A stretch of DNA of 64,000 bases from Cloeon dipterum (Eukaryota; Arthropoda; Insecta; Ephemeroptera; Baetidae): NCBI RefSeq assembly GCF_949628265.1, contig NC_088788.1:34706335-34770334 (forward strand), given 5' to 3'. Shown here in pieces: positions 35,755 to 48,600 of this stretch. Each line of letters begins with the position of its first letter. Position 1 is the stretch's first letter. Position numbers and translations under genes: made by a program. Below the pieces are notes generated by a model that was not told where the DNA came from, ran no database searches, and saw nothing but the letters and a program-made list of their open reading frames with translations.

Positions 35755-36375
35755 TTTGGTGCTCACGCAGGAACGAGATTATGAGCACATCAAGGTTTTT
35801 CCTCAGCGACCTGAGGGTATTCAAAGGGTAAAATTGCACATATTCTGAAAGATCTCAACTTGGCCGTTGCAACGGTGTGCAGATATTTTAGATCGAACCA
35901 ATACAGAGCCTGTCAGGCGTCGGTAAAGTGGCCACGAAAGGGAATTTTTAGATTACGATCGCTCGAGAGCTACCCTGACGCCAGCAGGGTTTGATTTCTC
36001 ACTAATTCTGCTGGACTTATTTCATTTCAGAGATGACCCCCGAAGGTAAAAATCAACCGATAGTGCAATTTTGATTTTCTCATTTTTCACCTGAACTCAA
36101 AAATACTCGTTTTTGAAACTCTGTGACTCAAAAACTAAGAGGATAACATCATCTTGAAAGCTTCTCGGCATGTACTACACTCACTTTAAAGTAAAGCGTA
36201 TACGTTTTTTAGAAATTAAAAATTCTAATTTTAGTACACAATTACACAAATTTGGAAATATCCAAAATATATGGTTTAAATTTAAAAGTTTTTAGGCTGA
36301 TCCTTTGGCACAAAGTTTAGTGTTTTAGCATTATTGGAACTCGGGGTATTCTCATTTTTGTGAACGTTTATTCAG
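35755..36375 (-). repeat. Dispersed repeat family D, copy D2 (inverted)
   Basis: Longest family D copy. It contains CCGTTGCAACGG (near 35872) and ACCCTGACGCCAGCAGGGT (near 35973), both also found inverted in D3 at 41265-41805. The shared outer word is AACGAGATTATG, and the far end contains TTTTTGTGAACG. No coding capacity was seen. Confidence 0.7.
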
Positions 36376-36689
36376 ATTTCACTCAATTTTTCCGGAAAAT
36401 GGCATTAATTTTTTCCGTCAAACTTGGTTTTTTCGACACATATATAATGTCTGCTATTTTTAAATTTGATATTTTGGTTTGTTGTTAGAATAGTGACATT
36501 TATCTTATTCTCATATCTGGTGGAAACATCCAGCACCGAAATGAATTTTGGCATCAATTTGCAAACTCAAAACAAAAACTCGACATTTCTAATTCTAATT
36601 ATATTGACACGCGCTCCACGACTGTTTTTTTTTTAATCATCGCGTGCTATAAATCATCCTCAATATTGGCAATAACAATTACTGAAGAT

Positions 36690-36938
36690 AAGCAGGATGA
36701 CGCGAGCGTGTGCGCTGTGCCAAGGTGGGAAGACCCTGGTTGATGGAGCATATAGCGCTCTCAGGTCGGTGCCGCCACCACACCACTGCCGCCTGCATTT
36801 ATTTGCGCCGCACGCCGGCAGCCGTGTTTTGTTCGCTCGACGCGGTTCGCACTGTCAGTCGACCAAGAGTGAAAGTCTGTGCAGGACGAGACGCTGGTGC
36901 CCAGGTGCTTCCTCAGGAACAACCTGACTCACTCGCAG
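36690..36938 (+). promoter_or_regulatory. Candidate first untranslated exon of the sphingomyelinase gene
   Basis: A GC-rich island ends in a strong donor, CTCGCAG/GTAAGC, at 36938-36939. A plausible acceptor, CTGTTGCAG, at about 40307 lies just upstream of the sphingomyelinase ATG at 40364, so this may be its 5' UTR exon. Two overlapping frames of about 80 codons are open in the island but carry no motif. Confidence 0.3.
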
Positions 36939-36939
36939 G

Positions 36940-39900
36940 TAAGCCGCGGAGCCGTCGCGCTTGATATTTAAAATATAAATTGGTTGCAACCATAGACTTG
37001 TGTTTGACACGGATCGTGCCGCGTGCGCTTCCTGGATCTTGGGCTACGTATATAGTTTCAATTTCTATTATACTCGTTGTTACTTTCATGAAACAAAAAG
37101 GTTTTTTTGCAACTCCGGCTGGTAAATTAATTGACTTTTTTGACAAGGAATCTTCAACCTCGATGATTTTCGGTTTATAGTGATTCTTCTTGATGAGACA
37201 AATAAATTTTTGACTTTCTGAAAAACCACTTTATTTTTAAATTCAGGTAACATTGGACCAATAAAACGTGATAAATATTAATAGTTACACTAACACAAAT
37301 TAAAACCAAGAAAAATTGCAAATTTTATTTTGACAAAAGTCTCTTATGTAATTGCGGCTCATCCTCATGAAAGGTCAATGATTTATCAAGCGTATCTTCA
37401 ACATTGGCCCAATGTGGTCGATTGAAAGAAAAAAGTCGGCGTCATTGGGATATATGAGGTGATAATTATATTCTTTATGGACCCATAAATTAATCTGACA
37501 AAGCCATAAAAATAAAATATGATATTGACTTTTACTTCCATGCGCAGCCTCCGATCTTCGACCTACGCATTTTTGTGCGGTTTCGGCAAAGGTCGGAGCA
37601 CAAGAGACAGGAAACAAAAACACAAGGATGATTAATTCCATTGCCAAATGTCCAAGCGACCAGAAATAGTTAATTAATCAATCGTTTGCGTGGATTGTCC
37701 AATGTAATGGCTGTATAAAAGTCTTTCTAAAAATGTCTTAACCTAAAATATTACGATTTATTTATAATTTCCACTCTAAAGGTGATAAAACACCAGAAAA
37801 TTTACTTAAGAATGCCTTAAGAATTTAAAAATAACTATATTTTAAGACAGGTCGAATGATGTTAGTGGTTTCTTCCAAATAATAAATAATTGTACTATCA
37901 AGTTTTAGATATTCCAATGAAAAGTCCTTTTCTCGTGTCCACGAAATTCATCAGAGCATTTTTCATTCAAAATGATTATGCAAATTTCCAGAAAATGACC
38001 TCAAATCAAAACAAATGCCACAAATATTTATTCCACTCACATTTAGTGTGTCATGATTAGCAATAATTTTTAGTTGAGCTACCTGTTTACGGTCCTATCC
38101 GGTGCAAGTACCGTTACCCTTGAGTGAAAACAAAATCGACCTTAACCCTGAAAATCGCGAGAGGCAGTCCCCGCATTTCTGCCAATCATTTCATAAAACA
38201 AAAGTGACGAAAAAAGCTAATTTTTCATCCGTCGCGATTTGGAAATAAGCGTGCGTGAGGTGAAAACCAGAAGTTAGATAACTCTCTTGCATAATTTTTT
38301 TTGTCTCTGACAAAACCATAATGTGCTCTTTGTGCACCCATTAATTATGTTTTATCAGACGCGCGTGTGTTTGTGAAACGCCTCTCTCAGATCCGACTGG
38401 CTGAATGATGTGTGTCAAATTGCAAAACAATCAACTAACCGCACTCGAACACACACACACTGCGCGCACCAAGCTAGAGACGTCGTGTTTCTACTCGAAA
38501 CCGCGAAATTGTTGCCATCGGGATTTAATACAGCCATTAAACGAGTGTGTATGTGTGAGCGCATAAGGTGCAAGTATACGACTTTGAACTTTTACTTTCT
38601 GCACAAATGCATCGGAACAACAATTTTCTCCTCGCCATATGATGAGAGCTTGGAAAAGATCAACTTTTCGGCGCAGATTTGTGGAGCTGTTATCGAAAAT
38701 ATTGTTGTTTTGACGGTTTTTTGTCACCTTGGGAGCACGCGCGTCCAGTTCCAATCAATTTTTGCTTAATTATAATCGGCCTTCTAGTTTTTCCATATGA
38801 ATCATTCAGAAATTCCCGCAGCGATCCGCGGAATCAGAGTCCATTAATTGCGACTAGATACAGTTCTGACCGTATCTGCAGATGGTACGCTGAAGAATGC
38901 GCATCATGGGTTGAAATTTGTAACGCAATATGCGACAAGAAATCACAATTCTTCTCGTTCACAACGCAGAGGCAAGGTCAGGTGTACCTGATTGAGAACT
39001 GATTTTTTCCATTGGCAAAAGGAAAATCATCTCTCATTTTTCCTTGTTTGCTATATCACGCACGAAGGGATCTCTTAAATCGTCTACTTGAATAATAACA
39101 GGAAAAATTCAGATTTAACCATCCTTGGCGCAAAGAGCAAAATGTTTCAAAATTTTTAACAAAAGTGATGAGCTCTTTGAAATCAATTAAAGTGGATTGG
39201 TACAGGGCGAAAATTGAAAATTATTTGAATTGTCGGATGCAATATGCAGTTTATGGGTCAACAACAACCATAAATTGTACTTACGTTAAAAATGATAAAA
39301 TATTCTCGCAACATTTCCTACTAAATATTCAGTGGAATCCTAGGATGCATTTTTAGAATTTATGGCATTAAATTTCAACTCCAAACTCGATGATTTGGAA
39401 ATATTATTCGTGTTTTGACACTCGGAGAACGGCCATGAACGATTTACAAACCACAAATGGTTCAATTAGTAGAAAATTGGACACACGCGAGAGTTAAACA
39501 ACATTTTCAATTTAATGATCATTAAACTTGGTTTTTACTTGTGCAGAATTTTACGGGCTAGATTTTAAAAATCGAATACCTGCTACTTTTTTTGTAAACC
39601 AAAGAGTAGGTTCGATGATTAAATTTTAAGATGATATCGACTCTATCAAAAATTACACTTCATATTTAATTTTTGGAGATTTTTTAGATAACCAGCATGA
39701 ATTGTTTACAACAGGTGGATGATTCAGAGACCCTATGTGGTCATGAATTTAGTTTTTGATGAGGTATGGGGAGCCGAAACATCAAATTTATTGAAGACAC
39801 GCGAAATAAAACCATTATTTAGTTTATTAAAAATAGTAAAACGCAGGCAGTTGGTAATTATAAATGCGCGATGACTTGTTTTGATAAATGAACCTAATCG

Positions 39901-40300
39901 AAGTTATTAATTTTAATTGATGAACAGCCATCCGAAACAACGATCTTAATTTTGTATTCAATGAATCTCCGTGTGAATAACAATTAAGACTTCCAACACT
40001 ACGCATGAATGATAATTGCGTAATGAGCTAGAGTTGTGCTTTACAGGGAATTTTGCAACGACCTCAAGACAGAAAGAATTAGTTCTCATTTGTTAATTGT
40101 TTGTGGGAATGAGAGGACAATTATGCACGTAAAATTGCGCGCACTCGTTGAATAATTCCCACCGCGGGTATTACAGCCGACTGTGATAATCTGCTCAAAG
40201 AAAGCGAGAGGATTATTCTCTTTCATTACGACATTTTTTGTAAACACGAATTTCCCCGTTTGCAATGCCCTGAGTCCATGAGACAGACTCTTACTTACCT
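36940..40300. other. Intergenic or 5' intronic DNA, no coding exon seen
   Basis: Mostly AT-rich. It holds a truncated family A copy at 39187-39300 and no recognisable exon. Frames at 38410-39002 lack motifs. Confidence 0.4.
39187..39300 (-). mobile_element. MITE family A, copy A5 (truncated)
   Basis: It begins TTAA then AGTGGATTGGTACAGG and continues with GTCGGATGCAAT, as in inverted family A copies. It then loses similarity, and the opposite end is missing. Confidence 0.6.
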
Positions 40301-40363
40301 GTTGCAGAAAATGCTGTGATTGGAGAGCACTTGGCCTCTTTTTGAACAACACTGACGATCAAC

Positions 40364-43300
40364 ATGCGTACCTGGGTGCTGCTCCTGGTGCTGCTGCAGT
40401 CGACGATTCTGCTGGCTCAGCAACCGAACGGTGAGTGTTCAAGGCTGATACCTTGTCTTTTATTTCTTTCGGTGTTCGTCAAGATCATTTTTTTTTGCGA
40501 ACGAATTTGGTGAATATTTTCCAAAGCCAATATAAGAGAGAGTAAGAGCGACGGACTTCCTCCTTGAACTTTGCCTGGAAGCGAAAAAAATTTAAAGAGC
40601 CAGGAAAGTGCGAAAAGTGCCGTTTCACAGTTCATTGTCTGCTCCTTGCGGTCGGCACGTACGTCGAACGAATCGGACGGATAAGACCGGCGGCTACTGA
40701 ATTATATAATTTCATGCTGACTCGGCTGCAGTCGCGGCGGGGCAGCGTTTGCCTTACAATGCACCAGGAGAGCGTGCATAATAATTTAATAATAGCCGCG
40801 ACACATTTACGGGGCACCTGGTCATCTTTGGAAGTGTAGAAAGTTAATTTATTCGCGGCTGACAAATAGTCAGTGGCGCGCGGTGGATGCATGCGCTGCG
40901 CTGCAAGTCATGACTCCGCGCGCGCACTCTAGAAAAAGCATACGCGCCGCATTTCCGCGTTCACTTGAGAGCTCATTAAGCGTATATATGCATATCGCAG
41001 CTAGTGCTGGAAAAGCGCAATTTTCACTTCTTCCCTCCTACCCGCTGGTTGCTGCAAAGTCAGCTACGCCCACGTTGATTGCTTCCCGTACTAGCTATCT
41101 TTATAAATAGAGAAAAATCACATCGAAATTCCTCCTGATCATCCAGATTGCGCATTTACTCTGTTGTTGTGACGGGAATGAAAATGTTTTTTTGCAATTT
41201 CAAAAATGTATTTCCTTAAATTAAGAGCTGGGAGTTTTTACGAGGGATTTGATTTGGTCTGCAATTTTTGAATTTTTGTTAGAAGAAACGGTCTCTTGGC
41301 GTTCACAAAAATGAGTTTTAAGATGCTATAGAACAATAAACTGTGTTTTTTACCAAATCTGGGGTAAAATGTTGCCCCAAGTGAGTTTATCATGCCTAGA
41401 ATTTTTCATGAAGGTATAACCTTTGGTTTTTGAGTAACAGAAAGTCAAAGGTTAAAAAAGAATGTTTTTTCGTTCGGGTGAAAAGTGATAAAAAAAAAAT
41501 TGCACGATAACTCGATTTTGACCTACGGAACATTCTGGGGGTCACCCATGACGACAAAAAAGACCACCAGAACATGTGATAATATTGAACCCTGGCGCCA
41601 GGGTAGTCCTCAATCATCAATTCGAGTTTGAAGCCTCTTTAACGACGCCTGACGGCCTGACGAGCACTGTAAATGGTTCGATTTGCAAGATTTGCACACC
41701 GTTGCAACGGCAAAGACGAGATCTTTCAGAAAATGTGCAATCTGACCCTTTGAAAGTCATCAGGTCTCTCAGGAAATACCCATAATCTCGTTCCTGTGCT
41801 CCTTGTCAGTTTGACAAGCAATTAAAGTGCATTCATCCTCTTTAATATTTCGGAGCTTTTGAGTTAATCTCAATCTTGAAATAAGCAGCGATCGAATTAT
41901 TTTCTTCGTAAACAATGAGTTTTGCTATAACTAATCACGAAAGCCACAAATTATAATTATTAACAAAGTGATAATAAAAAATTTCATCATCATCACCAGT
42001 GGCCTCAATCAAATTTACTGGTCTTTTTTATCGTGATTGGGATAAACTATGCAATACACCTGACAAAGGCGTTGTTAATTTTCGTCAGAGGTTTTGACCA
42101 CACAAGGAAAGAGGCAATGTATTCTTCTACGAATAAATCTGACAGTAGATTGGAAAATTTCCCCGCCAGCCTTGAGCGATTACCAAACGTTTCTGTCAAA
42201 TTTGAAGGAAAAAAGCATTTAAAAATAAACATGTTTGAGCAATTTATCAGAGGCCAAAGACCTTTATCGCTTCGAAAAGGATTATTTGGCACTAAAAACC
42301 TCTGGAGATGCTTTGAGGTTTATTGACCTAGATTTTCGGTACGAATTATCAATTCACACGCGACATGTCTGCTGCGCCCGAGGCCCAAATGATTTAAAAC
42401 ATAAAATGAGAGGAAATACGCCATACATACTTTCCATCCTGGCTATTTTGCAACCAGCGGCGCTTCTCGTTTTTTCGAATCCGCTTTTCGCGCAGACGTC
42501 GGCGGGCATCGAGATTGAAAGTGATTTGAGTGCGTAATGAGAGAGTCGACGCGCGGCGTTAATTATCTCGATAATACATCAAATCTATACCTCTCGATCG
42601 TGGGGATAAAAATAACGCATGTGTCGCTTCTGGCCACGGCGGGGAAATTGAAAAGGCAGAAAATTGCACACGCAGATAAACTCGTGCTCATTACGCGTGG
42701 TGGAAGGGCTGATTCGCATCACGATCTGCTAGACTGCATTTGACGCAACCGCCTAGCTGCATTTAAATTACACGTATGCGTGCACTTCCTCTAAAGTTGC
42801 GAAACGCTGCCGGGGATCCTGCATTCGAGAGGTTTGGACCAAATGTTGGTCACCACACACCAACCAACCAGTTCGCAATTATGTTGCTCCACACACCACC
42901 TGCGGGGCTTCCTGTTGTACTTTGGTTTTACCATGGTGTGAAATTGATATGGGAACAGAATCTTACTATCATTTTTTCTATAAAAATTTGCAACACTGGA
43001 ATGAGAAAGAGAATATATCTTTTGAGAAATATTCATTAGTTTGAAAAAATAGGGTCAGGATTTACACTCAACTGCTTCTTATTGTTATTGCTCTTTCAAT
43101 AGAAACTGTGTGAGATCGTTAGATTTCATTTTTTCACGCGCATGCCAAGAATTTCAGAGTGATTTACTCCATAATTGGTTTGTTTGTTTCTTCAAAATCA
43201 ATTTAAACAAAAACAGTACTTAATAGAATTCAATAAACTCTCCAACCCTGAGAAAAGCATATTATATCCTTTCACCGCAAAGCAAACGCTAATTAACCTC

Positions 43301-45603
43301 TATTATATCCCGTTAAATAAGAAGCTACATACTTTTGCTACTTTTGAATCCCTAACCATCACCGTTTTCCATTTCTGTTCTTCCGCGCTCATTCTAGAAA
43401 AGAAAAAAAGGAGGAGTCGCTTGACCTTTGCGGTCGTCCGCATTTTTGCGAGAAGAAACCAGGAACCTGACGATGGGTCCACTCCACTGGTCTGTGAAAA
43501 TCTGAAAACCGCAGAATTCGTTGGAAATAACACACACGGGGCACGGGCAGAAAGACCATTCTTTATTCTCGTTGGAGAAGCGCTTGAACAATATTTTTTG
43601 CGAGCCACTCTGCCCAGTTCGGACAAAAAAGTAGCAACCTTGACTGTTGATCCAGGCGATATCACGTGCACAATGACTGTTTGAAACAACATTTATTTAC
43701 AAAGAGGCATATACATGCAATTACCGCGCGTCCTTCGCAAAGCCAGCAATTGCATTTTTTTCTACTCATCAGTGTTTGTTTTAGAATTTCTCGTAATTGA
43801 GTAATTTTAATTTTTTATGCTGGTACCTTCATGATGAGATTTATCTTTTATTTCGCTTTATTTTACGGAGATGGATTTCGTGGAGGCCAATTGCATTTTT
43901 GCACGAAACTAATTATTTAACACTTTTGCTTCTGATTCCGTGACGAAATAAAGAGAGCTTTATCTCTCAAGGCGGTTTTGAAATGTCACACTTTGGCACG
44001 ATTGTGCTCGCACAGTGCTCTTTGCCTTGCTGAAAATTCCGGTGAGCAATATTTGACCAGCTGCTTTTAGCGTCTTTGATATGGCCTAGAAAAAATGGAC
44101 CTCCAGCTCGAGAAAGAGGTCAACGTTTGATGCAAATTTCATAGAAACTCGTTAAGCGGCCAAGAATCGTTTTTTGTCAGTCTGCTTTATTTTTGGTAGT
44201 GCCCTGCAATTATTTCCTTTTTTTTATAATTTGTGATCAATCCATTTTACATTTATTTGAAATAAATTATCTAAAATGAAGAAAAAGCTAAAATTTGTTC
44301 TAAATTGTCGTTTATATTTTTGAGAAAATCGGCTCAAAGGTTTGCATGTTAATCAAGCAGCGTTAAATCACAATTTAGGGAATTTTTCCTCAAAATTCGC
44401 ACACCGTTAGATTTATTGCAAAGAGAGGAATCGAAATCAAGAGAAAAAATCAATAAATTTTGCAAAATGTGAAATTTTACTGCTCCTCAGTCCGGATTTC
44501 AGTGATAAACTGTTGCTAAATTTTACAAACTACTTACTGCAGTCAAAAATGCAAATTGTTCTTAACTGTCGGCCTGTAAAGCTCTACTTAAATTTATTGC
44601 AGTGAATTTGTCAAGTGTAATCAAATGACACTATTTTCCTATGTTAATTTTCGCTCACTACATATGATGCAAGATGATCCGATATTAATGCTCCAAATCG
44701 CTGAGTGTGTCGCTCATTTGGAGCACTTTCACTGCTGTGTGTGTGCGTAGGCTGAAAAAGGATGCGCGTTGAGCAAACGCAATGAGAGGATGTGTGTGTT
44801 GTTGCCGAAAATTGAGCTTCAAACACATATACGTGCTCGCTCATTCAAATCGCCTCTGCTTTGCACCGCGTTTAATTGCACCACACACTGAATTCGAAAG
44901 AACCGTCTGGGAGCTCTTTCATGAGTTTGCCGAATTTCAGTAAAAGGACGCAATTGTGCGCACTTTTCACCTGCGGATAGAGACGGAGACACACAAGCTG
45001 CTTTCGTTGCGCTCATTTTGCTTTCACTGCTTCGACGGAACCAATCGTGAAAGATGTGTAAAAGGAGCTAATTTTTTCCCACATAAAAAAATGGCAATAA
45101 GACGCAAACAACATGCACTCAATTGCTCTTCCTTCGAGCACAAAATTTGATGTGAGAGTGAATTCTCAGGCTTCTGCTTCACGCGTGTTCAACCACACCA
45201 TTGTATAATAAAGCCAACATTCAGGTTTTGAATTTAAATGCCAAAAGCATGATGATGTTCAGGCGAAATTACGTCAAATTTAGTGACTCTGCCAGAGAAA
45301 GTGCAGTATGGCGTGCGGAAAATTTTACCAGAGGTGGAAGGAATTTAAATTCTAAAAGCGATTAGTCATTACACACATGCAGCCCTGACTTTCGATATGC
45401 AATAACACTTATCACCGCCGGTATAATTGAGTTAGCGCTGCTGCACAAGGCGCACTTGGCCCTTATTCGATGTCAAACGGCCCTTTGTCACAATTGCAAA
45501 CAGCCGCGCGCATCAAAACATCCGAGCCGCACGTTTTTGCTCTCGGTTTGATGACCGTGAGGCGCGCGGCAATAGTTATTAATTTTCGCTGAGATCATTT
45601 TAT

Positions 45604-45658
<55 letters not shown>

Positions 45659-48600
45659 GCTGAAAAGACGCAGGAGCGAAATGACTGTGCATCTGCACAC
45701 GCGAGGCGAAGGACATATATTGTGGCCATGTGCGCCACGAGCCGACGAAACAGAAAACACACACACATATTTGTCTGTTCATTATCGTCAATGTCGAATT
45801 TTCGGGGGCAGTTGAGGACATTAGGTGTTGAGGAAACTCCACACCGGACTCTAGATGACTAACTCGGATTACGGCAGCATTGAAATAAACCGCTCCTCCT
45901 AAAAAATAAAATTCTCCAAGCCCCTCTCTCTTCGTTTCGCGGTTATTGCTCCACACTAAGCCACCGATCCTGAGAGGTTATTCGTTTTATCCGCGCATAT
46001 GACATGATTATGAAAATAGAAACCAGCTTCATTTCCATTCATATCTCTTCAAACATTTGAAATAATCATCATTCGCTGCAATTTGTAATGTAATTTATGT
46101 GTAGTTTTCACTGCTCTGGCATTGACCTCACCAGCACCACTCGACTGTGAAACAAAGCAGCACAACAATAACAGATACACGCTATACTCCTATGTATTTA
46201 TTTATTGGTGGCCGCTGAATCGACACAGATCTCTCGCAGATAAAAGTTCTTTTTGTCCCATCAGGGGCAGTGCCAGTGCGCCTGTTCATTTCGTCATTGT
46301 ACTATATTAAATGAATTTTCGCCCTGGCACAACAAAGCATCATTGTATAAATCTGTTTATCTCATTTATCGCCTGATCATATATGTTGATTTCTTCCTGG
46401 TGCAATCCTTTGGCTGGCCAATAGTCAAGTCATGCTTTTGCAATATAATTTGCTGGAAGCGTACACACACACACACAAGATCTTGAAAAATGCGGCAGCT
46501 GAGGCAATATAATAAACGTTGTAGGAAGCGATTAAACCTTATTAACATTCGATTCTTCTTTCATTTATATTGGATTCGGTTAAGTAAGACAGATTTCTGT
46601 TGAAACATACACAAGGGGACATTGTTTTGCCTGCAATTGAAATCATTTAGTAACGAAAAGTCTGAGAGCTGCGGTGAAAGCACTCGGAGATCTATTTTTT
46701 TTAATTAAATTTTGTGATTCACCTCAAAAGGTACTTTCTTCACAGGCCGCACTAATTGAACGAGTGCGCTAGGTGTTAGTTATTCAATGAGGCGTTGTGC
46801 TGCCGCAAACAATGAGAATGAAATTGAAAACGCTGGCAAGTCATATTGCTTTCAAAAGAAAGTGCAGCGGCTGAAAGGTGAAGTGCATCGTGCGTTCTGA
46901 TATAATTACAAGCCTGAAATTGCGTCGGCGGCGGCGGCGACAGTGTGCGCAGATTGAAATCGGCTTTGTCACCTTTCCAATAAAAGAAATTCGCTCGATC
47001 GATCTAAATGCTGGAAATGAAAGCCAAAGTCGTGCGATATGCGCGCGTTTGCTTTAATTTGTATGTAGAGCAGTGTGTGCGTGTGCTGTCAATAAAATGT
47101 CCTTTCGATCGGACCTCGCGCACTTTCACTCATGAGGACATCCTCCGAAAATCGTCTTCGCACAATGCGCATTTTCAGCGCGTGGAAGAGAAAATGTCAA
47201 TATGTGACTTGCACATCACCTCGTGGGAACAATGTTGGTGCGCGGATAATTGCCAAGCAAACACAAAATAACAAATTCACATCGGATCGTGAGCACGTAT
47301 TATGCAAACGTCTGACAAGGCAGGTTTTGACCTATTCTTTAAATCGGCGCGGTGACCTTTGACCAAAATGGCTGAATAACAAGTTTAGTGTTGCTTTTAA
47401 CAGCCGCCAAGAGCCGGCGAAGTGCATGGCAAACGAAGAAGTTACTTTGTTTGTCAATACACACGCTGCCGCGCGTGTTCGAGACACTTTCATATCTTGC
47501 GTAACGTTTGCCCCAAGTGCAGCGCGAGTTAAAACGCGAGTGCAAGTCCAATTACAACTATTACTCGTTTATTATTGGCAGATCGCATTCTTGTGCTTGA
47601 TTCAAGAAAAAGAGTTGCAATGCCCGAGTCGGTCAGTGAGCTGAAATATGAAAGAAAAAGTTCCCAAGGTCGTCTGGTGAGGCGATTTTTAACATTTGTG
47701 ACCGGCTGCAGTGTATAAATCCTAGACTGCAGCCGGCCGCACGTGAGCCGCGTGGGAATGAGGCAAGAGCCGCAGTCTCGGAGCAGTCTGCGAAAATTTC
47801 GCAGCACCCAGACCCAAAAGTGACGAAATGACATTTCATTAATTAATCCGCAAGACAAGTGTGTCTCGCATTTCGATTTTTCTCGGTACTCGTAAAAGGT
47901 CCAGTTTCATAAGTGACATTTTTGTTAATGTCTGTTGCAGTGGTCCAGCAATCGGCGGAGGATGCCGGCATTCTTAGCTGGCCGGCGCGAATCATGAGTT
48001 CGATGCGGTCGCTGCTCGCGAACGTCATGTACACTTTCACGGGCGGCACCACGGAGAAGCCGTCCTCGTTTGACCCCCTCGACCGGCAGAGCAGAAACCT
48101 CCCCAAAGCAGACGAAAAGCCGCAAGCCGAAGCCCTTGTCCAACACTCGGACGCTGTCAAACAGGTTGAGGTGAAACTGCATTTAATTTGTGCTTTATTT
48201 TAATTGTCGTCATAACTCCATCAGACTGATGCCTTTGAGGTGGAAATTGTTGAGAACGCGGTCAATTTTATTTTTAAATTTTAGTGTGAATATTAAAACT
48301 ATTTTTCTTTGTGTGTATAGACAAACGAAATTGAGTCGAGTGAGGTGTCTCACGCGCCCTACAGAAACAACCTGATCATCGACAACTTCAGCTGTTTCGG
48401 CTGCAGGGCGGCCATCAACACGTTGATCACCCTGGCCAGGTCGCGGCCGTCGCACGCCACGGTCCACAACGCCCTCACCCTGCTCTGTTCCACCCTGAGA
48501 ATCCAGTCGGGCAAAGTGTGCTCCGCCGCCATGGAGCAGTATATCGTACGTACTCGTTTAAAAAATCAATATAAAATAAAATAATCCATCTCTTGTTTAA

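Larger units (their letters stand above)
40431..47940 (+). other. Large sphingomyelinase intron 1
   Basis: 7.5 kb without a recognised exon. It contains a family D repeat (41265-41805), a family B repeat (44281-44591), a CA microsatellite (45605-45656) and GC-richer islands near 40620-41000, 44640-45160 and 46900-47840. The last island lies just upstream of exon 2 and includes a TATA-containing hairpin. Long frames such as 43175-43684 show no domain. Confidence 0.6.

Noticed and set aside
36697-36964. Two overlapping frames of 76 and 84 codons
   Set aside because: Neither has protein-like features. The segment is better read as an untranslated GC-rich exon ending in a donor.
43175-43684. 169-codon frame in sphingomyelinase intron 1
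   Set aside because: Composition shifts half way, no conserved motif is present, and a long antisense frame covers the same bases.
45488-45956. Cys-Val repeat proteins encoded around the CA run
   Set aside because: Translation of a dinucleotide microsatellite in different frames, not a gene.
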